Notes: generated by a model from the letters alone, not told the origin. A stretch of 5,871 nt of DNA from Candidatus Aenigmatarchaeota archaeon (GCA_020343575.1 CP070801.1:169357-175227); one strand, 5' to 3'. Positions 1 to 5,782 are shown, counted from the stretch's first letter. Numbers and translations are program-made.

Positions 1-48
1 ATAGAGAGGGTAAGCAGGGCACCCAAGCTAGAGGTCATAACAACATGA
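1..48 (+). CDS. Possible C-terminal end of an upstream gene (partial)
   Basis: Frame 1 is open from the window edge to a TGA at 46-48 and encodes IERVSRAPKLEVITT. Its codons (ATA, AGG, AAG, GAG) look like those of the CDC48 gene that follows, which favours real coding. A competing reading is frame 3, open from base 3 to a TAA at 102-104, giving a highly charged tail ending EEKRIIKEYK. I cannot decide between them from so little sequence, and neither fragment is recognisable. If frame 1 is right, 77 bases remain before CDC48, enough for its own promoter. If frame 3 is right, only 21 bases remain, and the two genes are probably co-transcribed. Confidence 0.3.
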   Translation: MERVSRAPKLEVITT

Positions 49-94
49 CACGCGAGACTACTGAGGATAGAGAAGAAAAAAGAATAATAAAGGA

Positions 95-106
95 ATATAA
101 ATAATT
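95..106 (+). promoter_or_regulatory. Possible TATA-like box upstream of CDC48
   Basis: The AT-only run ATATAAATAATT lies 20-31 bases before the ATG at 126. The spacing suits an archaeal TATA box for an almost leaderless transcript. However, the gene also has a good Shine-Dalgarno site at 116-122, which fits a longer leader or read-through from upstream. The call is therefore weak. Confidence 0.3.
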
Positions 107-115
107 AAAAAAGAA

Positions 116-122
116 AGGTGAT
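116..122 (+). promoter_or_regulatory. Shine-Dalgarno site of CDC48
   Basis: AGGTGAT is complementary to the conserved 3' end of archaeal 16S rRNA. It sits three bases before the ATG at 126. The same AAAGGTGAT element, with the same three-base gap, precedes the TTG at 4545 in the histone gene, so the two sites support each other. Confidence 0.75.
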
Positions 123-125
123 GTT

Positions 126-2414
126 ATGAATGAACCAGTTTCCATCAAGGTTGGTGAACTGACAAGCAGGGACGAATTCGGTAGAGGTATTGTTAGGATT
201 GATACAAAAACCATGAGCAAGCTTGGAATAAAGGAAGGTGATATTGTTGAGCTCCATGGAAAGAGACTCACAGGAGCCATAGCTATAAGGGCGTATCCTG
301 CTGACATAGGCCTAAGCATCATAAGAATGGATGGGATAAGCAGAAGGAACGCAGGTATTGGAGTTGGAGAAAACATAAAGGTAAAGAAGGCAGAACTCAA
401 AGAGGCAAAGAGGGTTGTACTTGCTCCCACACAGAAGGGAATAAGACTCATGATGAACCCTGAACTTCTCAAGAAAAACCTTTTCATGAGACCTGTTGCT
501 AAGAAAGATGTTATCAAACCGTTCCCTGTCGTGAGGCAGAGGAGGGACTCCTTCGAAGACTTCTTCAGGAGCATGGGTATGAATATAGAGGGACTTGGGG
601 ACTTCTCATTCACACCAATCCCAGGAGAAACCCAGCTGATGGTTGTTTCCACAAACCCCGAAGGAATAGTAAGAATAACTGATGCAACAGACCTCGAACT
701 CAAACCAGAGGCAGTCGAGGCAGAGGAGAAGGTTATACCGACCATAACGTATGAGGATATAGGGGGACTTCATTCTTCAATAGAGAAGATAAGGGAGATG
801 GTAGAGCTCCCGCTAAGACACCCCGAGCTCTTCACCAGAATTGGGATAGAGCCACCCAAGGGGGTTCTGTTATATGGACCGCCTGGCTCTGGAAAAACCC
901 TGCTCGCGAGAGCGGTAGCGAATGAATCTGGAGCTTCGTTCACAGCGATAAATGGACCGGAGATCATGAGCAAGTGGTATGGACAGTCAGAAGAGAACCT
1001 GAGAAAGGTCTTTGAGGAGGCAGAGAAGAACGCGCCAAGCATAATTTTTATAGATGAGATAGATGCCATCGCTCCGAAGAGGGAAGAAGTAACAGGGGAG
1101 GTTGAGAGGAGGGTTGTTTCCCAGATTCTCACCCTGATGGATGGACTGAAGAGCAGGGGCAAGGTAATCGTTATTGCAGCGACAAACAGGCCCAATGCCC
1201 TAGATCCTGCCCTTAGGAGGCCCGGAAGGTTTGACAGGGAGATTGAAATAGGGGTCCCGGATGCAAAGGGAAGAAAGGAGATCCTTCAGATACATACAAG
1301 GAACATGCCTTTGTCAAAGGACGTTGATATCGATTGGCTGGCATCAATAACCTATGGCTTTGTTGGAGCTGACCTGGAGGCCCTGGCGAAGGAAGCGGCA
1401 ATGCTTTCCCTCAGAAGGAACCTACCTTCGCTGTCATGGAAAAAGACAGAAGAGCTTCCTGAGAAAGCCCTTGAGAAGCTGAGGGTTGAGAAAAAAGACT
1501 TTGAGAACGCCCTGAAGATGGTTGAGCCCTCTGCAATGAGGGAGGTTCTGGTAGAGGTTCCGAAGGTCAAATGGACAGACATCGGTGGCCTAGAAGGAGT
1601 GAAGGAGACTCTGAAGGAGGTTGTGCAGTGGCCTCTGCAACACCCTGATGCATTTGACAGGGTTGGTATAAGACCACCGAAGGGGGTTCTACTTTACGGA
1701 CCACCTGGCTCTGGAAAAACACTTCTAGCAAAAGCAGTCGCTAACGAGTCAGATGCAAACTTCATTTCCATAAAGGGTCCAGAGGTTCTCTCCAAATGGG
1801 TCGGGGAGAGTGAGAAGAGAGTAAGGGAGATTTTCAAGAGAGCGAAGCAAGTCGCACCAACCATTATCTTCTTTGATGAGATAGATTCCATAGCTCCGAG
1901 AAGGGGACTGGAGGTCGGAACAAGGGTCATGGAGAATGTGGTCTCCATGATATTGACAGAGATGTCCGGTCTTGAGGAACTTCACAACGTTGTCGTTATA
2001 GCTGCAACCAACAGGCCTGATATACTCGACCCAGCATTCCTCAGGCCAGGAAGATTCGACAGGCAGATACTGGTCCCTGCCCCAGATGAGAAAGCGAGAC
2101 TCGAAATCCTGAAAATCCACACCACTAAAATGCCAGTCACAAGGGACGTGAATCTGAAGAAACTAGCGAAGCAGACTGATGGCTATTCAGGAGCTGACCT
2201 GGAGGCCCTAGTCAGGGAGTCCGGACTGTTCGCACTAAGGACGGATTTCAAGGCAAAGAGCGTGACCAAGAAGAATTTCAGCGAGGCAGCAAAGAAGATA
2301 CAACCCACGATAACGCCAGAAATGGTAAGGTTCTACGACAGCGTATCCCAGGGATTCAAGGCAAGGGTTGTGGAAAAGAAAGCGAAAAAAGAAGAGCTCG
2401 AGTACGTGGGATAG
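126..2414 (+). CDS. cdc48: CDC48/VCP (VAT-type) double-ring AAA+ ATPase
   Basis: This is a complete 762-residue archaeal CDC48, a cytosolic hexameric ATPase that threads and unfolds proteins through its pore. In order: a double-psi barrel N-domain (about 5-88), the second N-terminal barrel (about 105-190), D1 (about 205-470) and D2 (about 478-730). D1 has Walker A GPPGSGKT at 251-258, Walker B IIFIDE at 306-311, sensor-1 N354, and arginine-finger candidates R365 and R368. D2 has Walker A at 525-532, Walker B IIFFDE at 580-585, sensor-1 N629, and arginines R640 and R643. Both pore loops are aromatic (KWYG 283-286, KWVG 557-560), so both rings should grip substrate. All ATPase residues are intact. 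A linker of about 25 residues (137-163) between the N-terminal barrels looks longer than usual. The C-terminus is basic, then ends LEYVG, which is not a strict HbYX proteasome-docking motif. The start is set by the Shine-Dalgarno site at 116-122. Confidence 0.97.
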   Translation: MNEPVSIKVGELTSRDEFGRGIVRIDTKTMSKLGIKEGDIVELHGKRLTGAIAIRAYPADIGLSIIRMDGISRRNAGIGVGENIKVKKAELKEAKRVVLAPTQKGIRLMMNPELLKKNLFMRPVAKKDVIKPFPVVRQRRDSFEDFFRSMGMNIEGLGDFSFTPIPGETQLMVVSTNPEGIVRITDATDLELKPEAVEAEEKVIPTITYEDIGGLHSSIEKIREMVELPLRHPELFTRIGIEPPKGVLLYGPPGSGKTLLARAVANESGASFTAINGPEIMSKWYGQSEENLRKVFEEAEKNAPSIIFIDEIDAIAPKREEVTGEVERRVVSQILTLMDGLKSRGKVIVIAATNRPNALDPALRRPGRFDREIEIGVPDAKGRKEILQIHTRNMPLSKDVDIDWLASITYGFVGADLEALAKEAAMLSLRRNLPSLSWKKTEELPEKALEKLRVEKKDFENALKMVEPSAMREVLVEVPKVKWTDIGGLEGVKETLKEVVQWPLQHPDAFDRVGIRPPKGVLLYGPPGSGKTLLAKAVANESDANFISIKGPEVLSKWVGESEKRVREIFKRAKQVAPTIIFFDEIDSIAPRRGLEVGTRVMENVVSMILTEMSGLEELHNVVVIAATNRPDILDPAFLRPGRFDRQILVPAPDEKARLEILKIHTTKMPVTRDVNLKKLAKQTDGYSGADLEALVRESGLFALRTDFKAKSVTKKNFSEAAKKIQPTITPEMVRFYDSVSQGFKARVVEKKAKKEELEYVG

Positions 2415-2424
2415 GTGTCACAAA

Positions 2425-2465
2425 AAATCTTAAAGATTTATTATTTAATTTCTTTATTTTTTCTT
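2425..2465 (+). terminator. Possible CDC48 terminator: AT palindrome plus T-rich tract
   Basis: AAATCTT (2425-2431) and its reverse complement AAGATTT (2433-2439) flank a single A. The following bases, 2437-2465, are almost entirely T with a few A and C. Archaeal RNA polymerase terminates readily on T-rich tracts, so this could end the CDC48 transcript. The same bases appear to carry the promoter of the next gene, so the two functions may overlap. Confidence 0.4.
2432..2444 (+). promoter_or_regulatory. BRE/TATA-like promoter for the gene at 2466
   Basis: AAAGATTTATTAT has an A-rich BRE-like part followed by a TATA-like TTTATTAT (2437-2444). It is centred about 25 bases before the ATG at 2466. 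No Shine-Dalgarno site lies between, as expected for a leaderless mRNA. The same AAAGATTTA string occurs 32 bases before the ATG of the mini-protein at 5802, against 34 bases here. Confidence 0.55.
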
Positions 2466-3404
2466 ATGGGCAAGCGTCCGGGTTTAGATTTTATAGAAAC
2501 CGTAGAACCCGTAGATAAAAAACTTATAGAGCTAGGTATAGATCCAGGTTTACATAAAAAATTATACCTTGAACCCGTATCCTTCACAGAACTCAAATAC
2601 GAACAGAAGGAAGAGGTTGTTGATTTCTATACAGGTAGGTGGAAACATATTCTTGTACCTGAATGGCATGCAGGAAAAATTAAAACCTCTATAAAAACCA
2701 CAGGTATGCCTCTCGATGATGTAATACGCATGTGTGCCTGGGAACAACTGCATACATCAGGAAACTTCTTCCCTGAAGGCCAGATGGTTCTGGTAAAGGA
2801 CGGGAGACCAGCAATTCTAACAAGGTCCCAGCCATGGCACGTTCCAGATATTTCTGATATAGACAAATATTTTGAGATCCATTATCCCAATAAATGGGGA
2901 CTGGTTTCAGGAGATTACGGATGTGGCTATCCATGGATTCCAATGCTGGTTAACGGAGAACCCCAGAAATTCAAGGACTATGATGAAATTCTCAGTCCGG
3001 ATGACGATGTAATCATCTCAAACTATGCCCTCACAGGAAACCCAAGATTCAAAGTCAGTGGGGCTTCCAGAGCAGCTGTCTATGAGAGGGCAGCTTTTGC
3101 GGTTAATAGAGGAATAAAACACTGCGATACATGCAGTCCACTCAACAACTACTCCAAGTGGATAGCAGAAAAGAAAAGAGAATATCCAGATTATGAATGC
3201 ACCCCTGAAAAATTCATTGAGGAGAACGTGGTGATACCGCTTAATGAGGGTATAGAACCAAAGTATTATACAGCGGTTGGAATGCACATGAAATATGGTG
3301 CACGTTCAATGAAAATCTTACCAGGAGCAAGGGAAGATGATGAAGATTCTGATGGCCACTGTGGATTTTGCAGGTATTTTTTAAAACCATCCTCTAATTT
3401 CTAA
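2466..3404 (+). CDS. Unrecognised 312-residue protein with two HCxxC motifs
   Basis: I do not recognise this family. I start it at ATG 2466 (MGKRPGLDF). The frame stays open upstream to a GTG at 2415 directly after the CDC48 stop, but those 17 codons read as hydrophobic low-complexity sequence made by an AT-rich promoter. From 2466 there is no signal peptide or membrane segment, so the protein is probably cytosolic. Visible features are a Trp/His-rich N-terminal half (GRWKHI 57-62, PEWHAG 65-70, QPWHVPD 122-128), YGCGYPW 151-157, and two matching motifs, HCDTC at 219-223 and HCGFC at 298-302. The last follows an acidic stretch (REDDEDSDG 289-297). The paired CxxC sites could bind one zinc or another metal, or be redox-active; that is inference. 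The first 250 bases look more AT-rich than CDC48. MEMO starts 2 bases downstream, so the two are probably co-transcribed. Confidence 0.85.
   Translation: MGKRPGLDFIETVEPVDKKLIELGIDPGLHKKLYLEPVSFTELKYEQKEEVVDFYTGRWKHILVPEWHAGKIKTSIKTTGMPLDDVIRMCAWEQLHTSGNFFPEGQMVLVKDGRPAILTRSQPWHVPDISDIDKYFEIHYPNKWGLVSGDYGCGYPWIPMLVNGEPQKFKDYDEILSPDDDVIISNYALTGNPRFKVSGASRAAVYERAAFAVNRGIKHCDTCSPLNNYSKWIAEKKREYPDYECTPEKFIEENVVIPLNEGIEPKYYTAVGMHMKYGARSMKILPGAREDDEDSDGHCGFCRYFLKPSSNF
3376..3386 (+). promoter_or_regulatory. Possible internal TATA-like box before MEMO
   Basis: ATTTTTTAAAA lies inside the end of the preceding gene, about 21-31 bases before the MEMO ATG at 3407. No Shine-Dalgarno site precedes MEMO. 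A leaderless transcript from here is possible, but the element also encodes the FLK residues of the upstream protein, so chance is a real alternative. Confidence 0.3.
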
Positions 3405-3406
3405 TC

Positions 3407-4234
3407 ATGGAAACTAGATACCCTGCTGTTGCAGGAATGTTCTACTTCGGTGACCCTGAGAATCTGAAGAAACACCTTGACAAACTCTTCTCTGGTGCCA
3501 AGCCCGGGAATTACCTGGGTGTTGTTTCTCCTCATGCTGGTTACGAATATTCAGGAAAGACAGCTGCCCTCGCTATAGGTTCCCTCAAACCCGGGACGAA
3601 ATTCATAATCCTTGGCCCGAACCACACGGGTTTCGGGAATGAGTTCTCAATGATGAGCAAGGGGAAATGGATAACCCCGCTCGGTGACTGTGAAATCGAT
3701 TCCAAACTCGCGAAGGAACTGAAATCATGCAAGGTTTTGGAGGATGATGTGTTTGCGCATGAAAGGGAACACTCAATAGAGGTCCAGCTCCCGTTCTTAC
3801 AGCACACGTTCAAGAAATTTCAATTCGTTCCCATAACCATAATGGGCATGGGATATTCAGAGGATTTCCTGAAGAGATGCGAAATACTTGGGAAGGCAAT
3901 AGCAAAGGTAATGAAAGATAAAGAAATTCGAGTGATAGCGAGCTCTGATTTCTCCCACTACGTTCCAGCGGAAGAGGCAAAAGAGAAAGACAACAAAGCA
4001 ATGGAAAAAATAAAGAAACTCGATACAGCAGGATTCTTCGAAACCCTCCGTGAAACCAACGCATCCGTTTGCGGTTATGCTCCGATAGCAGTTCTTCTCT
4101 TCACTGCAAGGGAACTGGGTCTGAAGAAAGTGGATATGATTGATTACACAACATCTGGGGATAAAACAGGGGACATGGGATCGGTTGTGACGTATTCTGC
4201 AATAGGTTTTGGAAAAAATAGAGCTAAACACTAG
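3407..4234 (+). CDS. MEMO1-family protein
   Basis: This complete 275-residue protein is a member of the MEMO family, which shares a fold with nonheme-iron extradiol dioxygenases. The residues that form the metal/active-site pocket in human MEMO1 are all present: H43 in PHAGY (human H49), H73 in GPNHTG (human H81), D181 and H184 in SSDFSHY (human D189, H192), and C222 in VCGYAP (human C244). The family signature HEREHSIEVQLPF is at 118-130. Human MEMO1 has been linked to copper binding and redox control. The biochemical role of the archaeal proteins is not settled, and archaeal members are often seen near isoprenoid genes, though none is present here. No signal peptide or membrane segment is visible. 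It follows the unknown gene by 2 bases with no Shine-Dalgarno site, so it depends either on that transcript or on a leaderless promoter at about 3376. Confidence 0.93.
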   Translation: METRYPAVAGMFYFGDPENLKKHLDKLFSGAKPGNYLGVVSPHAGYEYSGKTAALAIGSLKPGTKFIILGPNHTGFGNEFSMMSKGKWITPLGDCEIDSKLAKELKSCKVLEDDVFAHEREHSIEVQLPFLQHTFKKFQFVPITIMGMGYSEDFLKRCEILGKAIAKVMKDKEIRVIASSDFSHYVPAEEAKEKDNKAMEKIKKLDTAGFFETLRETNASVCGYAPIAVLLFTARELGLKKVDMIDYTTSGDKTGDMGSVVTYSAIGFGKNRAKH

Positions 4235-4238
4235 TCAA

Positions 4239-4263
4239 AGAATTAAAAGGAGAGGCAGCTCTC
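4239..4263 (-). terminator. Hairpin plus T-rich tract downstream of the zinc-ribbon gene
   Basis: Between the convergent ends of MEMO and the zinc ribbon, GAGAG (4250-4254) and CTCTC (4259-4263) form a 5-bp stem around a 4-base loop. Read on the minus strand, the hairpin is followed by CTTTTAATTCT, which gives a terminator-like layout for the zinc-ribbon transcript. The stem is short, so the call is tentative. Confidence 0.35.
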
Positions 4264-4292
4264 GCTTCCGATTCAGCCACCCTAAGCCTTAA

Positions 4293-4433
4293 TTATCCAC
4301 CTATTCTGAAGACCTTTGTTCCACAGTCTGGGCAAGTACCCTTGGTTGCTGGATTCTTGTTCTTCAGAGTTACCTTCTGTGGGTTCTTTATCTCAACTTT
4401 TTTCTTACACTTCACACAATATGCCGTTACCAT
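4293..4433 (-). CDS. 46-residue four-cysteine zinc ribbon (DUF5679-like)
   Basis: Reading the minus strand from ATG at 4433-4431 gives a 46-residue protein ending TAA at 4295-4293. It begins MVTAYCVKCKKKVEIKNP and ends CPDCGTKVFRIGG. C6-x2-C9 and C34-x2-C37 form a classic zinc ribbon, and the basic middle (KNPQKVTLKNKNPATKG) is typical of the small zinc ribbons I recall as DUF5679, found in many archaea and some bacteria. Their function is unknown; binding to nucleic acid or to a protein partner is plausible from the charge. A strong Shine-Dalgarno site, GGAGG at 4445-4441, lies 7 bases before the ATG and confirms the start. The gene converges with MEMO and diverges from the histone. It is easily missed because of its length. 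Confidence 0.88.
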   Translation of the reverse strand: MVTAYCVKCKKKVEIKNPQKVTLKNKNPATKGTCPDCGTKVFRIGG

Positions 4434-4440
4434 TTCAAAA

Positions 4441-4445
4441 CCTCC
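4441..4445 (-). promoter_or_regulatory. Shine-Dalgarno site of the zinc-ribbon gene
   Basis: The minus strand reads GGAGGTTTTGAAATG. GGAGG is a perfect anti-16S match, 7 bases from the ATG. It is the strongest ribosome-binding site in the window and supports the small gene as real. Confidence 0.85.
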
Positions 4446-4475
4446 AAAACTACAATACGAACATTTATTAATTGC

Positions 4476-4486
4476 TTATTAATATC
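4476..4486 (-). promoter_or_regulatory. TATA-like box for the zinc-ribbon gene
   Basis: On the minus strand GATATTAATAA is centred near 4481. A start site about 26 bases on would fall near 4455, giving a leader of about 22 bases that contains the Shine-Dalgarno site. A second AT element at 4464-4473 is too close to the Shine-Dalgarno site to be the main box. Confidence 0.45.
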
Positions 4487-4490
4487 CCTG

Positions 4491-4506
4491 ATTTATAAAT
4501 ATATAG
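4491..4506 (+). promoter_or_regulatory. TATA box of the histone gene
   Basis: ATTTATAAATATATAG is an excellent archaeal TATA match, and ATTTATAAAT within it is a perfect palindrome. A start site about 25 bases downstream falls near 4524. That leaves a leader of about 21 bases to the TTG at 4545, room for the Shine-Dalgarno site at 4534-4541, but only about 6 bases to the ATG at 4530. Confidence 0.6.
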
Positions 4507-4533
4507 GAAAAAACAGCTAAAACAGGCTCATGA

Positions 4534-4541
4534 AAGGTGAT
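4534..4541 (+). promoter_or_regulatory. Shine-Dalgarno site that favours the TTG start of the histone
   Basis: AAGGTGAT is followed by three bases and TTG at 4545. CDC48 has the identical element and gap before its ATG (113-128 region). The site lies downstream of the ATG at 4530, so it can serve only the TTG. Confidence 0.65.
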
Positions 4542-4544
4542 TTT

Positions 4545-4778
4545 TTGGTCAAAAAAGAAAAACTGCCTTTGAAAACGGTTGAGAGGATTTTGAGGGAAGC
4601 TGGAGCAAAAAGGGTTAGCAAATCCGCTACCCAGGCCTTTGCCAAGTATCTGGAGCAGTTGACAACACGGATAGCAGAGGAGGCAGGTGGTCTCGCAGAA
4701 CCTTCCGGAAGGAAGACCATAACAGAGAAGGATATACAGCTTGCGAAGAAAAGAGTAAAATCATTTTCTGAAAAGTAG
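4545..4778 (+). CDS. Archaeal core histone (HMfB family)
   Basis: This is a 77-residue histone-fold protein that wraps DNA as a dimer. It aligns without gaps to HMfB from LPLKTVERIL onward: R14 (HMfB R10), R23 in RVS (R19), G20 (G16), and the loop GRKTI with R56, K57, T58 (R52, K53, T54), plus D63 (D59). DNA-contact residues are therefore kept. The end of helix 2 is unusual: HMfB I44, K45, R48 and H49 are replaced by G48, G49, E52 and P53. H49 belongs to the four-helix bundle that joins dimers into tetramers, so stacking may be altered (inference). Only about five residues extend each end beyond the fold. I chose TTG 4545 over ATG 4530, which would add five residues (82 total), because of the Shine-Dalgarno site at 4534-4541, the TATA position and the typical family length. 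It converges on the DHOD gene. Confidence 0.93.
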   Translation: MVKKEKLPLKTVERILREAGAKRVSKSATQAFAKYLEQLTTRIAEEAGGLAEPSGRKTITEKDIQLAKKRVKSFSEK

Positions 4779-5714
4779 ATATTCGTTTATCTCCCTTGCT
4801 AGGAACGGACCCCTTGTTATGAAACCCGTTACGTACGATATCGCAGACGCTCCACTTTCCATCGCTCTGTAAGCTTTTTCCCCAGAATCAATCCCACCTG
4901 TCGCGATTATATACAAATCCTCTCCGAACTCTTTGCGAATCTTCTTCACGATTCGAATCGTATCCTCATAGAGCTCTGGCCCGCTAAGGCCTCCAAAACC
5001 CATGGGAAGTCTCTTCTCCTTGACTGGAAGGGTGTTAGCGTAGTTCACTATCCCGATTTCCGAATCAATTGCATGGGAAATTATCTCTTGGTTTTCTCCC
5101 CTCGATAGTTTAACAATCAGGGGCTTCTTACCCACATTATTGGCTTCCCTGAAGAGCTCTCTTGCTTGCTTGGGGTTCTCTGAGAAATATAATCCATTCT
5201 CTATGTTTGGGCAGGATATGTTCAGCTCAATCATATCTGTGTAGTCCTGGAGATCTTCGATAACTTCGCAGTATTCATCTATGGAGTCTCCAGCTATGTT
5301 CAGGATAACCGGGACGCCTTCATAACCTTTCAGAAATTCCCTGGTCTTCTCCATCCCTGCGTTTTCAAAACCCACACAGTTTACGAACCCCTCCTCCCTC
5401 CTCACTATGTTCGGTTTCGTTCCCTTCCTCGGGTTTTTCGTGACCTTTAGGGTAACTGCTCCAAAACCCATCTTCGAGGCCTTTTTGATTATCCATGGCT
5501 GGTGGTAGCATGCTGCCATTACAACAGGGTTCGGGAGCTCGCAGCCACCGAGGTTCGTTCTCAGCTCGAGATCATCCGCTTCAAAAACAGGCAATTGTTC
5601 GATAGGAAGCTTCAGAAGTCCCCTCCCAATCGATATTGCCAAATCTTCTGGTAACTCAGACAAGAAATTATCGTAGAAGAATCTGTAGGTTTTGTCCAGG
5701 ATCTTGTGGACCAA
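4761..5714 (-). CDS. pyrD: Dihydroorotate dehydrogenase family protein
   Basis: This 317-residue FMN barrel protein probably oxidises dihydroorotate to orotate in pyrimidine synthesis. Orotate-site residues seen in the family are present: N112 (VNCVGFEN), N165 and N170 in ELNISCPN, and N227-T228. C168 in NISCPN occupies the catalytic-base position: Cys in class 1, Ser in class 2. K90 (TLKVTKNPRKG) sits where class 1 has its active-site lysine. FMN phosphate loops are GGLSG 241-245, ATGGI 271-275 and TGF 296-298. An N-terminal helical extension of about 45 residues, and the GFITRGPFLAREI end, instead recall class 2. The class 2 AAGxDK motif is replaced by AACYHQ (67-72). The electron acceptor is uncertain, and no partner subunit gene is visible. 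The start is TTG at 5714-5712: a stop lies upstream in frame with no ATG between, and the next Met is residue 66. No clear Shine-Dalgarno site is seen. Confidence 0.88.
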   Translation of the reverse strand: MVHKILDKTYRFFYDNFLSELPEDLAISIGRGLLKLPIEQLPVFEADDLELRTNLGGCELPNPVVMAACYHQPWIIKKASKMGFGAVTLKVTKNPRKGTKPNIVRREEGFVNCVGFENAGMEKTREFLKGYEGVPVILNIAGDSIDEYCEVIEDLQDYTDMIELNISCPNIENGLYFSENPKQARELFREANNVGKKPLIVKLSRGENQEIISHAIDSEIGIVNYANTLPVKEKRLPMGFGGLSGPELYEDTIRIVKKIRKEFGEDLYIIATGGIDSGEKAYRAMESGASAISYVTGFITRGPFLAREINEYLLFRK

Positions 5715-5743
5715 ATAAACCCGTCTATAATTAGTTTGCGAAG

Positions 5744-5750
5744 TTTAAAT
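5744..5750 (-). promoter_or_regulatory. TATA-like box for the DHOD-family gene
   Basis: ATTTAAA on the minus strand is centred about 33 bases before the TTG start, predicting a very short leader. Its partner TTTAAAT at 5775-5781 serves the opposite strand, so the 87-base gap 5715-5801 is a compact divergent promoter. Confidence 0.5.
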
Positions 5751-5769
5751 AATTTTTGATTTTGTCTCA

Positions 5770-5782
5770 AAAGATTTAAATC
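5770..5782 (+). promoter_or_regulatory. BRE/TATA promoter of the basic mini-protein
   Basis: AAAGATTTAAATC combines an A-rich BRE-like part with TTTAAAT. GATTTAAATC (5773-5782) is a perfect palindrome. The box is centred about 25 bases before the ATG at 5802, and no Shine-Dalgarno site intervenes, so the mRNA is probably leaderless. Confidence 0.6.

Noticed and set aside
35..745. Long minus-strand open frame of 236 codons opposite the CDC48 N-terminus
   Set aside because: It is antisense to a clearly conserved protein, is Ser/Leu/Phe-rich as expected from reversed AGG/GAG/AAG codons, and has no Shine-Dalgarno site or family resemblance. The other antisense frames within CDC48 (for example 770-1195 and 1749-2120) fail for the same reasons.
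876..1721. Identical 17-base string (CCTGGCTCTGGAAAAAC) at 882-898 and 1704-1720
   Set aside because: It encodes the Walker A loops of D1 and D2. The tandem ATPase domains are the normal family architecture, not a recent duplication or mobile repeat.
2415..2465. Apparent N-terminal signal peptide or membrane helix (VSQKILKIYYLISLFFL)
   Set aside because: These codons are the AT-rich promoter and terminator region read in frame. The TATA position points to ATG 2466 as the start.
3857..4231. Minus-strand frame of 124 codons opposite MEMO
   Set aside because: It is rich in Cys, Phe and Ile with no recognisable domain, and lies antisense to a conserved MEMO gene with all active-site residues.
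4235..4292. Possible small structured RNA or tRNA in the GC-richer gap after MEMO
   Set aside because: Only a 5-bp stem is present. There is no acceptor, D-arm or T-arm pattern on either strand.
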